A stretch of DNA of 60,537 nucleotides from Branchiostoma floridae (taxonomy: Eukaryota > Chordata > Leptocardii > Amphioxiformes > Branchiostomatidae): the NCBI RefSeq assembly GCF_000003815.2, contig NC_049987.1, positions 5,789,614-5,850,150 on the forward strand. Reading direction: 5' to 3'. The notes beneath the pieces are model-generated. The model was given only the letters and a program-made list of their open reading frames with translations. It searched no databases and was not told the DNA's origin. Below, in pieces: positions 23,112 through 33,152 of this stretch. Within the stretch, counting starts at the first letter, position 1; the number at the start of each line of letters is the position of its first letter. The position numbers and the translations under genes were made by a program.

Positions 23112-25431
23112 TCAAAACATGTTTCCATTAAGTGTAGGTGGTGAAGAGGATTGCTGCAAATTGAGAGACGCTATGAGCTGCTCTAGTTCGGCGACTAGCT
23201 GGTCATCTTCGTTTGCGTCAGAAAACTTGAAGGAGAGAGACTTGCTGTCTTGGTTCCGTCTCACCAACTCAAGATTCTCGGCCGCCGTCTTCTGGTAGAC
23301 CGTCACGGTGACCAGGTTCTTCTCGAAGGGTTTTTCAAGACTCCAGGACTGCCCGATGCAGAACTTGAAGTAGGGACACGGCTTCTCACCCCTCCCAAGA
23401 GCGTACTCTTGCAGCTTCGTAAGGAAGTGGACAAGGTCAAAGACTTTGGTGAGAGTTTCTCGCTCTAGTTTCGTAGGAACCATGGGAGAGTTAGGGTCCA
23501 ACCAGTAGACCGCTGGCTCGCAGAGTCGGTACGCCAAGATGTTGCCGTTCTCGAACCGGAATAGCAGGCCTCTTTTGGTACCGTTGAGCAGCCTAAGTGT
23601 AGAGTCAAGCTGTTTCTGTGTCTGCATGTGTGTTTCGCAGTCTGGCAACGGCACTGGCACCACGTTCTCAGGTCCAAACAGCTTCCCGGCATCTCTGCTG
23701 AAGATCTAGAAAGGCAAAAACTCAAACTTTCAAGTTGAACGTAGATAGGTCACTATTATCATGTACCAGATAGGTTGTCTAAAAGGGTTTGCATGTGTCT
23801 GGATGACGTTTAACTAGGCTAGAATCTTCTAGAGTTAGAGTTTTATGCAAAGGTTTGTTCATATTATATACTGAATGGGTTGTCTAAAGAAGTTAGAATT
23901 TGGAAGTAGTTGAAATATGGCTATTTTGGCTGCAACAAGCTTTTCTTGTGGTGTGAACTAATATGAATCCTTCATATCAGAATGAAGTTTTTTGTTTTGG
24001 TAAGAGACTTGTAATGGAGTTTCAAACCCTTTGCTCGCAGAGGTTATACTTCTTAAAGAATTTTCCTTTCGATGTGTCCTGCCTAGAATGATATGACTGA
24101 AACCGTGCGGGCAACCTACCTGACATGCCTGCCTGGTAGCCATCTGTTCCACGGGTGAGCCGTAGAAGATCCTGAAGCCTGTCGGGACGGGGTAGGTCCC
24201 CGAGTCCATCACCTGCACGCCGCGGTACGTCACGCACACCCGCACCTCACAATCTGGAAGACGGTAGGTAGAAATTTTTTATCATGTAACGTCAATAGAG
24301 ACATGATTTAGTAGTAACCCTGGCCACAAGGTCACTACTAAGCCCATCTCGGACACGATTGAAATTATCGAATCACGTTAAACCCACAGAAAGATCAAGG
24401 AAGCAGTCTGCATGCTGCCATGCAGTTGGAAGGTGCCAAGCTAAACAACCGAGAAGACCGATCTACGCAAGTCTCGGACCTAGTCTCGTGATCTCGCGAG
24501 ACTAGGTCGCTCCGTGATCAAGATGTTCTGAGCAGACATCGAATATTTGAAGGTACGTATTTTATGTTACTGATTGAAGAATTATTCTATTAACAGAAAT
24601 GATTTAAAAGGATACAAGGAATTAAGGACATTACTTCCAACATGTACAATTCTAAAAAAAGGATCGTTATATTTTCTTGATGATGAACGTTTTCTAGACT
24701 TTTCTCTGGAATATCATGTTATATGTGGTTACCTTGAAAATTCGAAAATGGTCCCAGATATTCCCTTTGTAAGGACTCCGTTAGTTGATCCATCGGCTGG
24801 GCACTGGGCACTGGTGGTACGCTCGCTATGAGTGGCTGTGCCATCGCACACGCGCCTTGGTTAGGTTCGTGGGTGACTGGTTGTATGGGTGAGATGATTC
24901 CCATGTCTAAAATATGGGGGGGAATAGTGTGTTAAAAAGCTACAAATAATAAATGAATAGACTCTCAAGATGATTTTTTAACATGTTATAACCAGTCAAC
25001 TTTCGTATTACCGCAAAGAGTTTAAGCTATTTCTTATATGTTTGTACCAACCATGTAAGGAAGGCATTGATAGGTCACTTGTCTGGACATTGTTGTCAAA
25101 TGGGATGTTAAGCATCATTGGCTGCGCTGGGGCGCATGCGCCCTCGCCGGATTCTGTTGTACCAGGTGGTGTCGACAGAAGAGAGTCCAGATCTAAGCAA
25201 TAAAATAAATAAAAAACAATTGAAAATATGTTACACATGCCTCTCTTACCATGAATGTTAACTCTTATACCTATTAGAATATTTCTACGTTCAAAACGAT
25301 TTCATACAGATTAGCTATAGTTGCTCACTGTGTATATCATGTGTGTTAAATGAACATCGTGAGCTCACCATTTAAAAACTCCTCTGTCGCCTCGTTGGAC
25401 AGACCTATGCCGTCTGCTTGGTCCCATGCCA
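23112..25431 (-). CDS. Interferon regulatory factor-like gene, partial (3' five exons)
   Basis: Exons in transcription order: 25431-25369, 25192-25052, 24906-24733, 24253-24120 and 23705-23112 (stop TGA 23112-23114). All junctions are AG/GT and all phases agree, giving 368 residues. Residues 1-127 are a Pro/Ser-rich linker. From about 128 to 330 is an IRF-association domain: CEVRVCVTYRGVQV, then LFGPENV, RGLLFRF, YRLCEPAVYW, KLERETLTKVFDL, HFLTKLQ and a PYFKFCIGQSW strand, in the order seen in IRF4/5/6/8-type proteins. IRFs are nuclear transcription factors of innate immunity; this domain mediates dimer and partner binding. The N-terminal tryptophan-pentad DNA-binding domain is not in the window; the next upstream sequence is the gap at 25514-25613. 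The exact paralogue is not assigned. Confidence 0.88.
24478..24507. promoter_or_regulatory. Palindrome containing TCTCGCGAGA, in IRF-like gene intron
   Basis: The 10-bp arms cctagtctcg and cgagactagg surround a short centre, and the right half contains the self-complementary TCTCGCGAGA (24492-24501). That decamer is known as an orphan motif enriched in vertebrate core promoters. Here it lies in the intron between 24253 and 24733, so an internal promoter or chance are both possible. Confidence 0.3.
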
Positions 25432-25513
25432 CTATGAAACAAAGTTAGAAATTATTGATTTAAGTAAGTTATCATCAGGCAAATAGTGTAATGGCAACAG
25501 GCATATATTTACA

Positions 25514-25613
25514 NNNNNNNNNNNNNNNNNNNNNNNNNNNNNNNNNNNNNNNNNNNNNNNNNNNNNNNNNNNNNNNNNNNNNNNNNNNNNNNNNNNNNNN
25601 NNNNNNNNNNNNN
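25514..25613. other. Assembly gap (100 N) between two divergent genes
   Basis: Default-size gap. It sits between the first visible exon of the minus-strand IRF-like gene and the first visible exon of the plus-strand Ig gene, both of which lack their 5' ends. Confidence 0.99.
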
Positions 25614-25760
25614 TTGCATCTCCACTGGATCTGTCATTTGGATGTTTTGGAAATGATTCTTGCTCGATGCTGTGATAGGTGATGACTAGTTAAGCAGTTC
25701 TAGTTTCATGTCCTTTACAGAGACTAAATAAAACAATAATTCTGTTCTGTTCTTCTGCAG

Positions 25761-28700
25761 CTTTTGCGTCCCAAACACCGTCCTACCAGACCCGTCCCAA
25801 ATCCACCGCGGTCCGGATGGGCGAGACCGTCACCCTGTACTGTTCCTTCCACCGTCTGAGGAACAAACCGGTCATGTGGCTGGGGCCGCCAAACTTCCAG
25901 GTCTGTTGTTGTATCCGTATGTAAATGTGTGCCTTCATTTGCACTCAGTGTACGTGATTGTCAGCCTAAAGAGCCGGCTGCGGCGTGACGCATCGACCTT
26001 GTTCTTTGCCGGCACATGACTGGGGCTGGCTCTATATCACTCCATGGATCCAAAGAAATATAGATCCTTCGAATGTATAGTGGTTCGTAGTGGTTATGCT
26101 GCCTCCGACAAAGAAGGAGGGGAGCAGATGTTGATCTGGTCTGCCTAGTCCCTCTCAGGAAAGATCTAGGCAGAAGTGAAAAATCTTAAGTACTACTACT
26201 ACTAGCCTGCTGACCCAAATCTCTCATGGGAAAGTAGCAACTATGTAGCTGCAGGCGTTTCTCGCAGCTATTTGATACATAGGGCTCGACTGTCGACTGT
26301 TAATGGCAATGTTCTTAAAAGACGCTAAATGTGTAAAGTCAAAGTCTTTTTAATGCTATCAGCTAGTAATGTATCTTTTAGTCTGCTTATTTACAATAAA
26401 GGTTGGGGTCATCATACAGTCATAATATCTATGTTATCTCTCTCAACGGCTTCTGCTGTAGGTGATTGCCAGCGGTCGTGATGTAGACGTGAATAAGTAC
26501 AGCAGGCACGCGATAGTCGGGGACGCAAGGAGAGGGGAGTTCAACCTGAAGATCCATGACGTCAGGCCTGGGGATGAGGGGGACTACAGGTGTACTGTCT
26601 TCTCCGTCCCACCTGCACAGGACGCCAGGATAACAGTCATCGGTGAGAAGGAGATCCTCGTCATCACTAATGGTGGTATCTCACCGCATTTGGAGCACCT
26701 GCGCGGCACTGCTGGGTTCGAAAGATTACTCAACGAATTTGATAAAGAACGAATTCATGCGTTTGTGTATTTTGTTGTCTACTAAGTCACACTTTTACGT
26801 ACTAAGCAATATCTAAATTATAAATAAATACACAAGAGTACCTCAGTGAACGATCCCGCAGTGCCGCACCAGTGCCCCAAGTGCAGTGAAATGCCACCTT
26901 GACGTACATGTGCACGACGTGTTGAAAGAAACTATTATGAGAATGTGTGTTCCGCTAAAGCAAACAGTGAGCTAAACTGAACAGAAATATATTAGACACA
27001 CACCCTTGGAATCATTAAACAAATAGCTGAGCCATATTTCATGCTCCATGATATAGTATATTTTTTTATTTCATTCCTGATATCCCCAGAACACAAATGT
27101 AACCGATAGTCGAGTCATGTGCAAGTTGACAATTGTCAGTTAATGAAATTGAAGTTTTAAGTAAAGTAAAATATCCAATCAAAGCAAACATAGCAGCATA
27201 GTCATGCATGAAGTCATAACCGCTATTCTAAGTAGAGAAATCTGTTTTCATATTTCCATAAAGCCGCTCGATACCGTGATGAATTATTTCATTTTCATTG
27301 TCGTCTCCTGAGCATTTAGACGCATTCATATAATGTGTGGGTTAGGGTCATTGCCACAGGGTTATATTCTAGTGATAACGGAACAGAGACTGAAATCATT
27401 AGGAAGGCAGAGCAGAGCAGATCCTTTCAGACGCATGGCCCATGACACGGCAAATCTGCAAATCTTTTGGTCAAATTGAGATTTGATACAATCAGCAAGG
27501 CATAACCCTGGGTACAAGGTATAAGTTCTTGCTCTTTTATTTCCTAATGGTATAAAAAATGCAAGGTACTCATATGTGTTCGTCACAGCGGTTAGTCTGA
27601 ACAATAGCTGCATTCTGTGCATCCGTGATGACTACCATGCCGTCCTCCTAGGAGAAACATGCATTATTAGTCACGCTTTGCCATCTGGCTCGTTTTGAGA
27701 CCAATCAGTGATTGGCAGCAGATCAACTTTGTAAATGGTTTTCACATGAAAATGTTTAGTAACTGGTGCGTTCATTCTATAGAAGAGTGAGGATTGTCAT
27801 GTCTCTCCTCCTTGGAGAATCATACCCTCTCAGTCGGTCTTGTTTTGCCATCTGGCTCATTTTGGGACCCCATGTTTGATTATCAACAGATCGAGTTCGT
27901 AGAATTGTTTTCTGGTTAAAGAGTTCAATAATTACTCTTTGAAGAGAAGTGAATAAGTGAAGTGAATTGTTAATGATGTATGAGAGAGACCGAGAGTACA
28001 CCTGGTCCGTGATGATGATGAGTGATTAGCTATAACAAGCAAGAGGAGCGGATACAACTGCAACTTGTTTTGTTACATGTAAATGGATTCTTCTTAATGA
28101 CACTGGAATGTGATCAGCATCTAAAAAAAACGGGCTTCGCTTTCTGTTAACGTAAGGTAATGTCCTTTGATATGACTTTGACTTGACTTTGAATTCAAAG
28201 TCAAGTCAAAGTCCTTTGATATTCTGTTTTCTTTACCAGAGGGAATAGAGTCATACGAATTCATACGTCAGGACATTATGAGTAATAAATGCTTATTTTC
28301 TACTGATCTGAAAGATATCTGTGTACCGTTGTTGACAGTGCCTCCTCCCAGCCCTCCCACTATCACGGGCGAGACCATGGAGCTGCGCGCGGGGAAGGGG
28401 CTGGTCCTGACGTGCCGCTCGGTCGGGGGGAGGCCGCTGCCCCGCCTGTCCTGGTACAACGGCACGCAGAAGTTCGTCATACCCGCTGCGGACGAGGACG
28501 AAGGGAATGCACCCGGCGAGGTTTGTGGTTTACGAAGAAACATTATCCACATGAATTATGCACGTAGATGTTTAAGAAAATTATATGACGTCTATGAAAA
28601 TATGGTCAACGATGATGATATCTCAGGTTTTGAATTGCTGTTACATGATGTGTAATGTCGACGAGTGCGTGACACAAAATTTATTACAACTATCATACTG

Positions 28701-31700
28701 CATTAGGTCCGCTATCCAGAACGTTTAGATATCAGCATTCATTCTAATTATGGGCGCGGTCACATAGGTCGTACAATTGTCGTACGATCGCTAACTTCAT
28801 GCATTTTGGAGGACAGCCATTTACGTGTCTTGCAAGGTGCAACGGTCATGGTACTCAAAAGGCTGTATTGGACCTTTAGGTTGTTGGTTATGTCACAGCC
28901 TGCTTGAAAATCCTTTGGCATCGAAATCGTACGACGATCGTACGACTTGTGTAACCGCGCCCTTAGTTGCGATTCATGAAGAAAGAAGTAATATGATGAT
29001 ATTCTTTGCAGTTCAAGGGTTTATCTATTCATGTTTGTGTCCTTCAGGTGTCTCTGACTCTCCTGGTGCGCTTCCTGTCCAAGTGGGACAACAGAGCCAA
29101 CTTGACCTGCCGGTCCGACCAGGGGTACCCGGATGTAGTCAGGCCCCAGCAGACGACGGCCATACTGAACGTACAGTGTGTGTGAGAGGGTTTCTGTAAC
29201 ATTACTTCTTATATCATATCTCTATTCAAACTTTGGTGCAAATTGTATGGTCATAAATGGAATAACTTTTCCATGAAAGTATAATTCTTACCTATTCTAG
29301 TGAATTCAGACCATTTTGTGGATCATTGTTTTTAGCCTTTTGGGCGAATATTGTAATCATCATTCTGGGACGCTTTGAGAGAGCTCGTAGCAATTTGAAA
29401 CAAAATGATGTTTGTCAGAATAACCCAAGAAATATATGTAATTTGTTCAAATTGCTTGGAATAATCAAAGAACTGTACTAAATTTTTACAAATTGCTAGT
29501 GATCTTGTCCTCATAGTTGAGGAAAGAAAAGACAGCAGTTCGGTCAGTTGAAAAATGCATTTCCAGTTTGTGCATTGCCGGGAGCTTAGTGCCCACAGGC
29601 TGTTGGTATTGCTTTTATTTCACACGTATGACGTTACAAATGTTGGCCGGCGCTGGACCGAAGCTTGTGATTTCTCCCCACTATTAGACACGCACCATTA
29701 GCGGGCTGTCTGATATACGGTGCCCGGGGCTGCAACAGTTTCCGTTTATCCACAGAAATCTCCCCATTATTTTCTACACGCCCACCCCTCTCGCACCTAT
29801 TCTGTTCTTGCCTAACAACTTCCACCCAAATCCTAAGACCATTCCGGAGGCTCAAAATGATGCATTTGTCTCTGGCTGAACAACTTTCCTCCACTCCCTA
29901 CCGCTCGAAATGACCGAATGGCCTCATTTTTCTTCTAACGGAGAGATGACTAAAATGCCAGCCTCCGGCCGACCTCCGTCCATCACTGTAACTACAGTTC
30001 TTTTATCTCGTGCTCTTTAATTACGCCAAGGGAGGTTCAGGCGCGATTCGTAATTAAAAGTCGCTCTTAATCACCTTTAGCTTAAGTCACCGGTCGGCTT
30101 GGACGTGAATTATATTCGTCGCGTCTCCTCTTAACGATTTCTGTGGAAGGGGCATCGCTTGCAGCAGAGAGGGAAGGGCTTTTCCTCGAAGAAGCCGTCT
30201 TCGTGCGTCATAACGTCCCCGCGGGTGATTCGCAATGCAGACCAATCTGTAATACAGACATTGTTTCGCACGAGCCAAGTGGACTCGGCGCCTTGGACTC
30301 ACACTACTTAACTGGCCTGCGGCGTCTGCCAAAGCGCGGGGCAAATCTAAAGAGAGTTATCGATGGCATGGGGTCGGGGTGAACTAGTTGAGAGGGTTCT
30401 TTGACTTACACCCTTGAGATTTGTTTGTGGCAAAGAGCAACCTTTCGCTTTGAAGTTAATACGGTAGGAAGTTTTGAAGTTCAAATAGGCTTTGGCATGA
30501 CATATACATACACAGCTCAATGAAAATGTTGCTATGAGGTACAAGGTGAAGTTGATCCTAAGGGCTGTATAAGTGTTGCGCATGGGAAGGGCAGCAATCG
30601 AGCCCGCCCGAAGGCAAACTAATAGACTTGTGGCACTCCCTCCTCAATTTAATTGACAGATGATCAATAGGCTACCGAACAGCGATCTGTAGAGCTACGG
30701 GATTGCTGTTCTACTATGCAGGAGGAGTTTGATAGCCCGCTGAATTTCTGCTAAACCAACAGAAATAAAAAAACAACAACTTTAAAACAATGCATACTCA
30801 CCTGGTGTTACGCTTGCATACATGGCACAGTGGGAGGGTACTTCAACAGCTCAAACTTATTGTTACAGGACACGCCTTTCTCCTAATGACGAATGCATGG
30901 TACAAAATGGCACAAAATGACGAATGGTACAAATCCACCGCTACAACATGATGACCGCACAGACTGCCCCTGCTGGATATCTGACCTGGCCCAGTGCCCC
31001 ACTTTTTCATGTGGTCTCCCATTCATAGCGATCTTAAAGCTAATGCGTATAGTATAGTATAGGGCATAGATAGGGCAACTGGGCGTATAGATTGGGCAAC
31101 TGGACGTAGATTGGGCAACTGGACGTAGATTGGGCAACTGGACGTAGACTGGGCAACTGGACGTAGATTGGGCAACTGGACGTAGATTGGGCAACTGGAC
31201 GTAGATTGGGCAACTGGACGTAGATTGGGCAACTGGACGTAGATTGGGCAACTGGACGTAGATTGGGCAACTGGACGTAGATTGGGCAACTGGACGTAGA
31301 CTGGGCAACTGGACGTAGATTGGGCAACTGGACGTAGACTGGGCAACTGGACGTAATTTGGGCAACTGGACGTAGATTGGGCAACTGGACGTAGATTGGG
31401 CAACTGGACGTAGATTGGGCAACTGGACGTAGATTGGGCAACTGGACGTAGATTGGGCAACTGGACGTAGATTGGGCAACTGGNNNNNNNNNNNNNNNNN
31501 NNNNNNNNNNNNNNNNNNNNNNNNNNNNNNNNNNNNNNNNNNNNNNNNNNNNNNNNNNNNNNNNNNNNNNNNNNNNNNNNNNNNNNNNNNNNNNNNNNNN
31601 NNNNNNNNNNNNNTGGGCAACTGGACGTAGATTGGGCAACTGGACGTAGATTGGGCAACTGGACGTAGACTGGGCAACTGGACGTAGATTGGGCAACTGG

Positions 31701-33152
31701 ACGTAGACTGGGCAACTGGACGTAATTTGGCAAACTGGACGTAGATTGGGCAACTGGACGTAGATTGGGCAACTGGACGTAGATTGGGCAACTGGACGTA
31801 GATTGGGCAACTGGACGTAGATTGGGCAACTGGACGTAGATTGGGCAACTGGACGATTTAAAAAGCCCACAGCTCGAACCATTCGACATTGGACAATCTC
31901 CATATGGTATCAAATTGATGCTGCATTAAAGTGTGCTTGACTGTTAAATATCCCTGAGAGCTAGAGAGGCTTTTTACACACTGGGCACACGACAAGCCAT
32001 GATAGAAGAGAAACCGGACAATTAGAAAACCATAAGATTGTGGTTTGGAGATTTGAAAAGCGATAAATGCTTCAGCCTCGCTAAAACAACATGAAGACCA
32101 TGCTAACTGTCCCTGCCGGTCATCTGATCTTTCTCAGTGCCCCACTTTTCCCCGTGGTGTACCATCTATTACTAATGACACTATTTGGTTTGCCTCAACC
32201 CGAAATATACATCATTGTCGCTTATCGCGTTTGAACTTTTGGGGTTAAAGAACAGTTTATTGATTGAGTAAGGTATTGATCTAGCCGTTGCCTTCTTTTT
32301 TGGTCTGAAGTGATATGTTAATGATGACTTTACCATATCCACATTGACGCTTATATAAGCCATTATAATTAGTATGCAGAAGGTTTGTGGGGAGGGGGGC
32401 ATGTAGCGCTCTGCATTGTAGGATCGCTGAAAGAAAAATGGCTGCTAAAACATAGCGAAGAGAGGTGTCTATAACTGTTTTGTGCTAATTTTGTCGGGAA
32501 CCTCAGGCATGAATACGTCTCCCTGTGTCTTGTGCATTATAACGTGACTGCAATACAAATGCCAATACACCGACAACTTTCATATTAACATGGCTGACAA
32601 TGCGGTTACGCCATAGTCTCATGAATGTAAATCCCGCTCCCCCACATTCCTTTGGTACAGGTAAATGTAAAGGTGGTTTGCTTTTTGAAATCGCAGGGCC
32701 TTGGGTGGATTGAGGCAAGTCAGCTTTTCCCAAGGGCACATGATCGGTTGCATGACAGGATTTGAACCCAGGACCTCTGGATCCCAGGCCGAATAATAAT
32801 ACCCTGCAGTCACATGACCCCACATTCCTCCCCGACTGTAAAAGCTGAGCAGCCGTCTTGGACCGATTTTTTAAGACAAAAAAACTAATTTCTGATTCTG
32901 TTCTGCTACATATTCTCCGACTGTAAAAGCTGAGCAGTCGTCTCGGACTAATTTTGTAAGACAAAAAAAAAACAATAATAATTTCTCTTTCTGTAAAACT
33001 GTAGACTCCCCGACTGTAAAAGCCGAGCAGACGTCTGTGACGGTTACGGAGGGACAGCCCGCCAACCTGACGTGCCACGCCGAGGGGAACCCGCGCCCCG
33101 TCATCAGGTGGAAGAAACTGGCGGGAAGCATGTCGCAAAACAGGCTGGAAAG
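25761..33152 (+). CDS. Kirrel/nephrin-like immunoglobulin-domain adhesion receptor, partial (five exons)
   Basis: Exons 25761-25900, 26462-26642, 28339-28520, 29048-29177 and 33005-33152, all with AG/GT borders and matching phases, give about 260 residues. Ig domain 1 has Cys27, Trp39 and the DEGDYRC motif ending at Cys90. Domain 2 has Cys132, Trp145 and Cys188. Domain 3 begins YSPTVKAEQTSVTVTEG with Cys234 and Trp246, and continues beyond the last exon. NGT and NLT sequons suit an extracellular protein. RHAIVGDARRGEFNLKI followed by LTCRSVGGRPLP resembles the first two domains of Kirrel/Neph proteins, which mediate cell-cell recognition. The signal peptide exon (probably in or beyond the gap at 25514), later Ig domains, membrane segment and tail are not seen. 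The exons are GC-rich against AT-rich introns. Confidence 0.8.
26672..26898. mobile_element. 227-bp MITE with about 45-bp imperfect inverted ends
   Basis: The left end starts ggtggtatctcaccgcattt and includes gcggcactgc; the right end is its imperfect reverse complement (gcagtgccgc to gtgaaatgccacc). The interior is AT-rich and non-coding. It lies just after the second Ig exon, inside the intron. No clear target duplication was found. Confidence 0.7.
27636..27930. repeat. Diverged tandem duplication in Ig gene intron
   Basis: About 125 bp at 27636-27760 recurs, strongly diverged, at 27800-27930. Shared words are ttgccatctggctc(g/a)tttt and cagatc(a/g)a(c/g)tt(t/c)gta. No coding role is seen. 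Confidence 0.6.
28163..28222. repeat. 40-bp perfect palindrome flanked by an 11-bp direct repeat
   Basis: Bases 28174-28213 read the same on both strands, centred on gaattc, and are built of GACTTTG/CAAAGTC words. An 11-bp direct repeat tcctttgatat lies at 28163-28173 and 28212-28222, the second copy overlapping the palindrome by two bases. The CAAAGTC words spaced as direct repeats resemble HNF4-type nuclear receptor half-sites. It is in the intron before the third Ig exon. Confidence 0.8.
28748..28965. mobile_element. 211-bp MITE, PIF/Harbinger-like, with TTA target duplication
   Basis: Inverted ends begin gggcgcggtcaca at 28752 and its reverse complement (tgtaaccgcgccc) ends at 28962; both carry tandem gtacga(t/c) words. 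TTA flanks the element at 28748-28750 and 28963-28965, with one unpaired T at the left. A 3-bp TTA target is typical of PIF/Harbinger elements. There is no coding sequence. It sits 82 bp upstream of the fourth Ig exon. Confidence 0.75.
29630..30350. promoter_or_regulatory. GC-richer intronic block with TAATTA cluster, candidate enhancer
   Basis: This part of the long Ig intron is less AT-rich than its surroundings and free of recognised repeats. Around 30020-30075 are tttaattacg, cgtaattaaaag and cttaatcacc: homeodomain cores within about 50 bp. I see no splice-consistent exon. Enhancer function is inference only. Confidence 0.2.
31056..31854. repeat. 19-bp minisatellite (about 800 bp with gap)
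   Basis: The unit attgggcaactggacgtag is repeated head to tail, with an a-to-c-type variant (actgggcaact) and a rarer variant at the gtaatttggg step. A 130-N gap (31484-31613) interrupts it. Because 19 is not a multiple of three and the unit has no stop on the minus strand, all three minus frames are open for hundreds of codons; this is not a protein gene. It lies in the intron between Ig exons four and five. Confidence 0.97.
31484..31613. other. Assembly gap (130 N) inside minisatellite
   Basis: An N run within the 19-bp array; the true copy number is unknown. Confidence 0.99.
32640..32829 (-). mobile_element. tRNA-derived SINE with 12-bp target duplication
   Basis: A body of about 166 bp (32652-32817, read on minus) contains a tRNA-like B box (ggtcctgggttcaaatcctg) and a downstream cttgggaaaagctgacttg module. 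The exact 12-bp direct repeat ccccacattcct flanks it at 32640-32651 and 32818-32829. It inserted just upstream of the repeated starts of the fifth Ig exon. Confidence 0.8.
32830..33035. repeat. Three tandem copies of the 5' edge of the fifth Ig exon
   Basis: The start of the exon at 33005 (ccgactgtaaaagccgagca) is preceded by two diverged copies beginning at 32832 and 32917 (spacing 85 and 93 bp). Each continues through a similar T/A-rich stretch. Only the third copy has a usable AG acceptor and an open Ig frame, so the first two are exon-edge relics. Confidence 0.85.

Larger units (their letters stand above)
30939..32172. repeat. Direct repeat pair flanking the 19-bp minisatellite
   Basis: About 90 bp at 30939-31028 recurs at 32072-32172 at roughly 75 percent identity by eye. 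Shared words are acaacatga(t/a)gacc, ctg(t/c)ccctgc and cagtgccccactttt. The minisatellite lies between them, so the array may have grown inside a duplicated or mobile unit. Confidence 0.65.

Noticed and set aside
30883-31913. Three overlapping minus-strand ORFs of about 290-320 codons with a repeating CPIYVQLPNLRPVAQSTSS-type peptide
   Set aside because: They are all three frames of a 19-bp tandem repeat without stops and cross an N-gap; not a protein gene.
32652-32817. Possible tRNA gene from a B-box match
   Set aside because: There is no complete cloverleaf; the flanking 12-bp target duplication and tail module show a tRNA-derived SINE.
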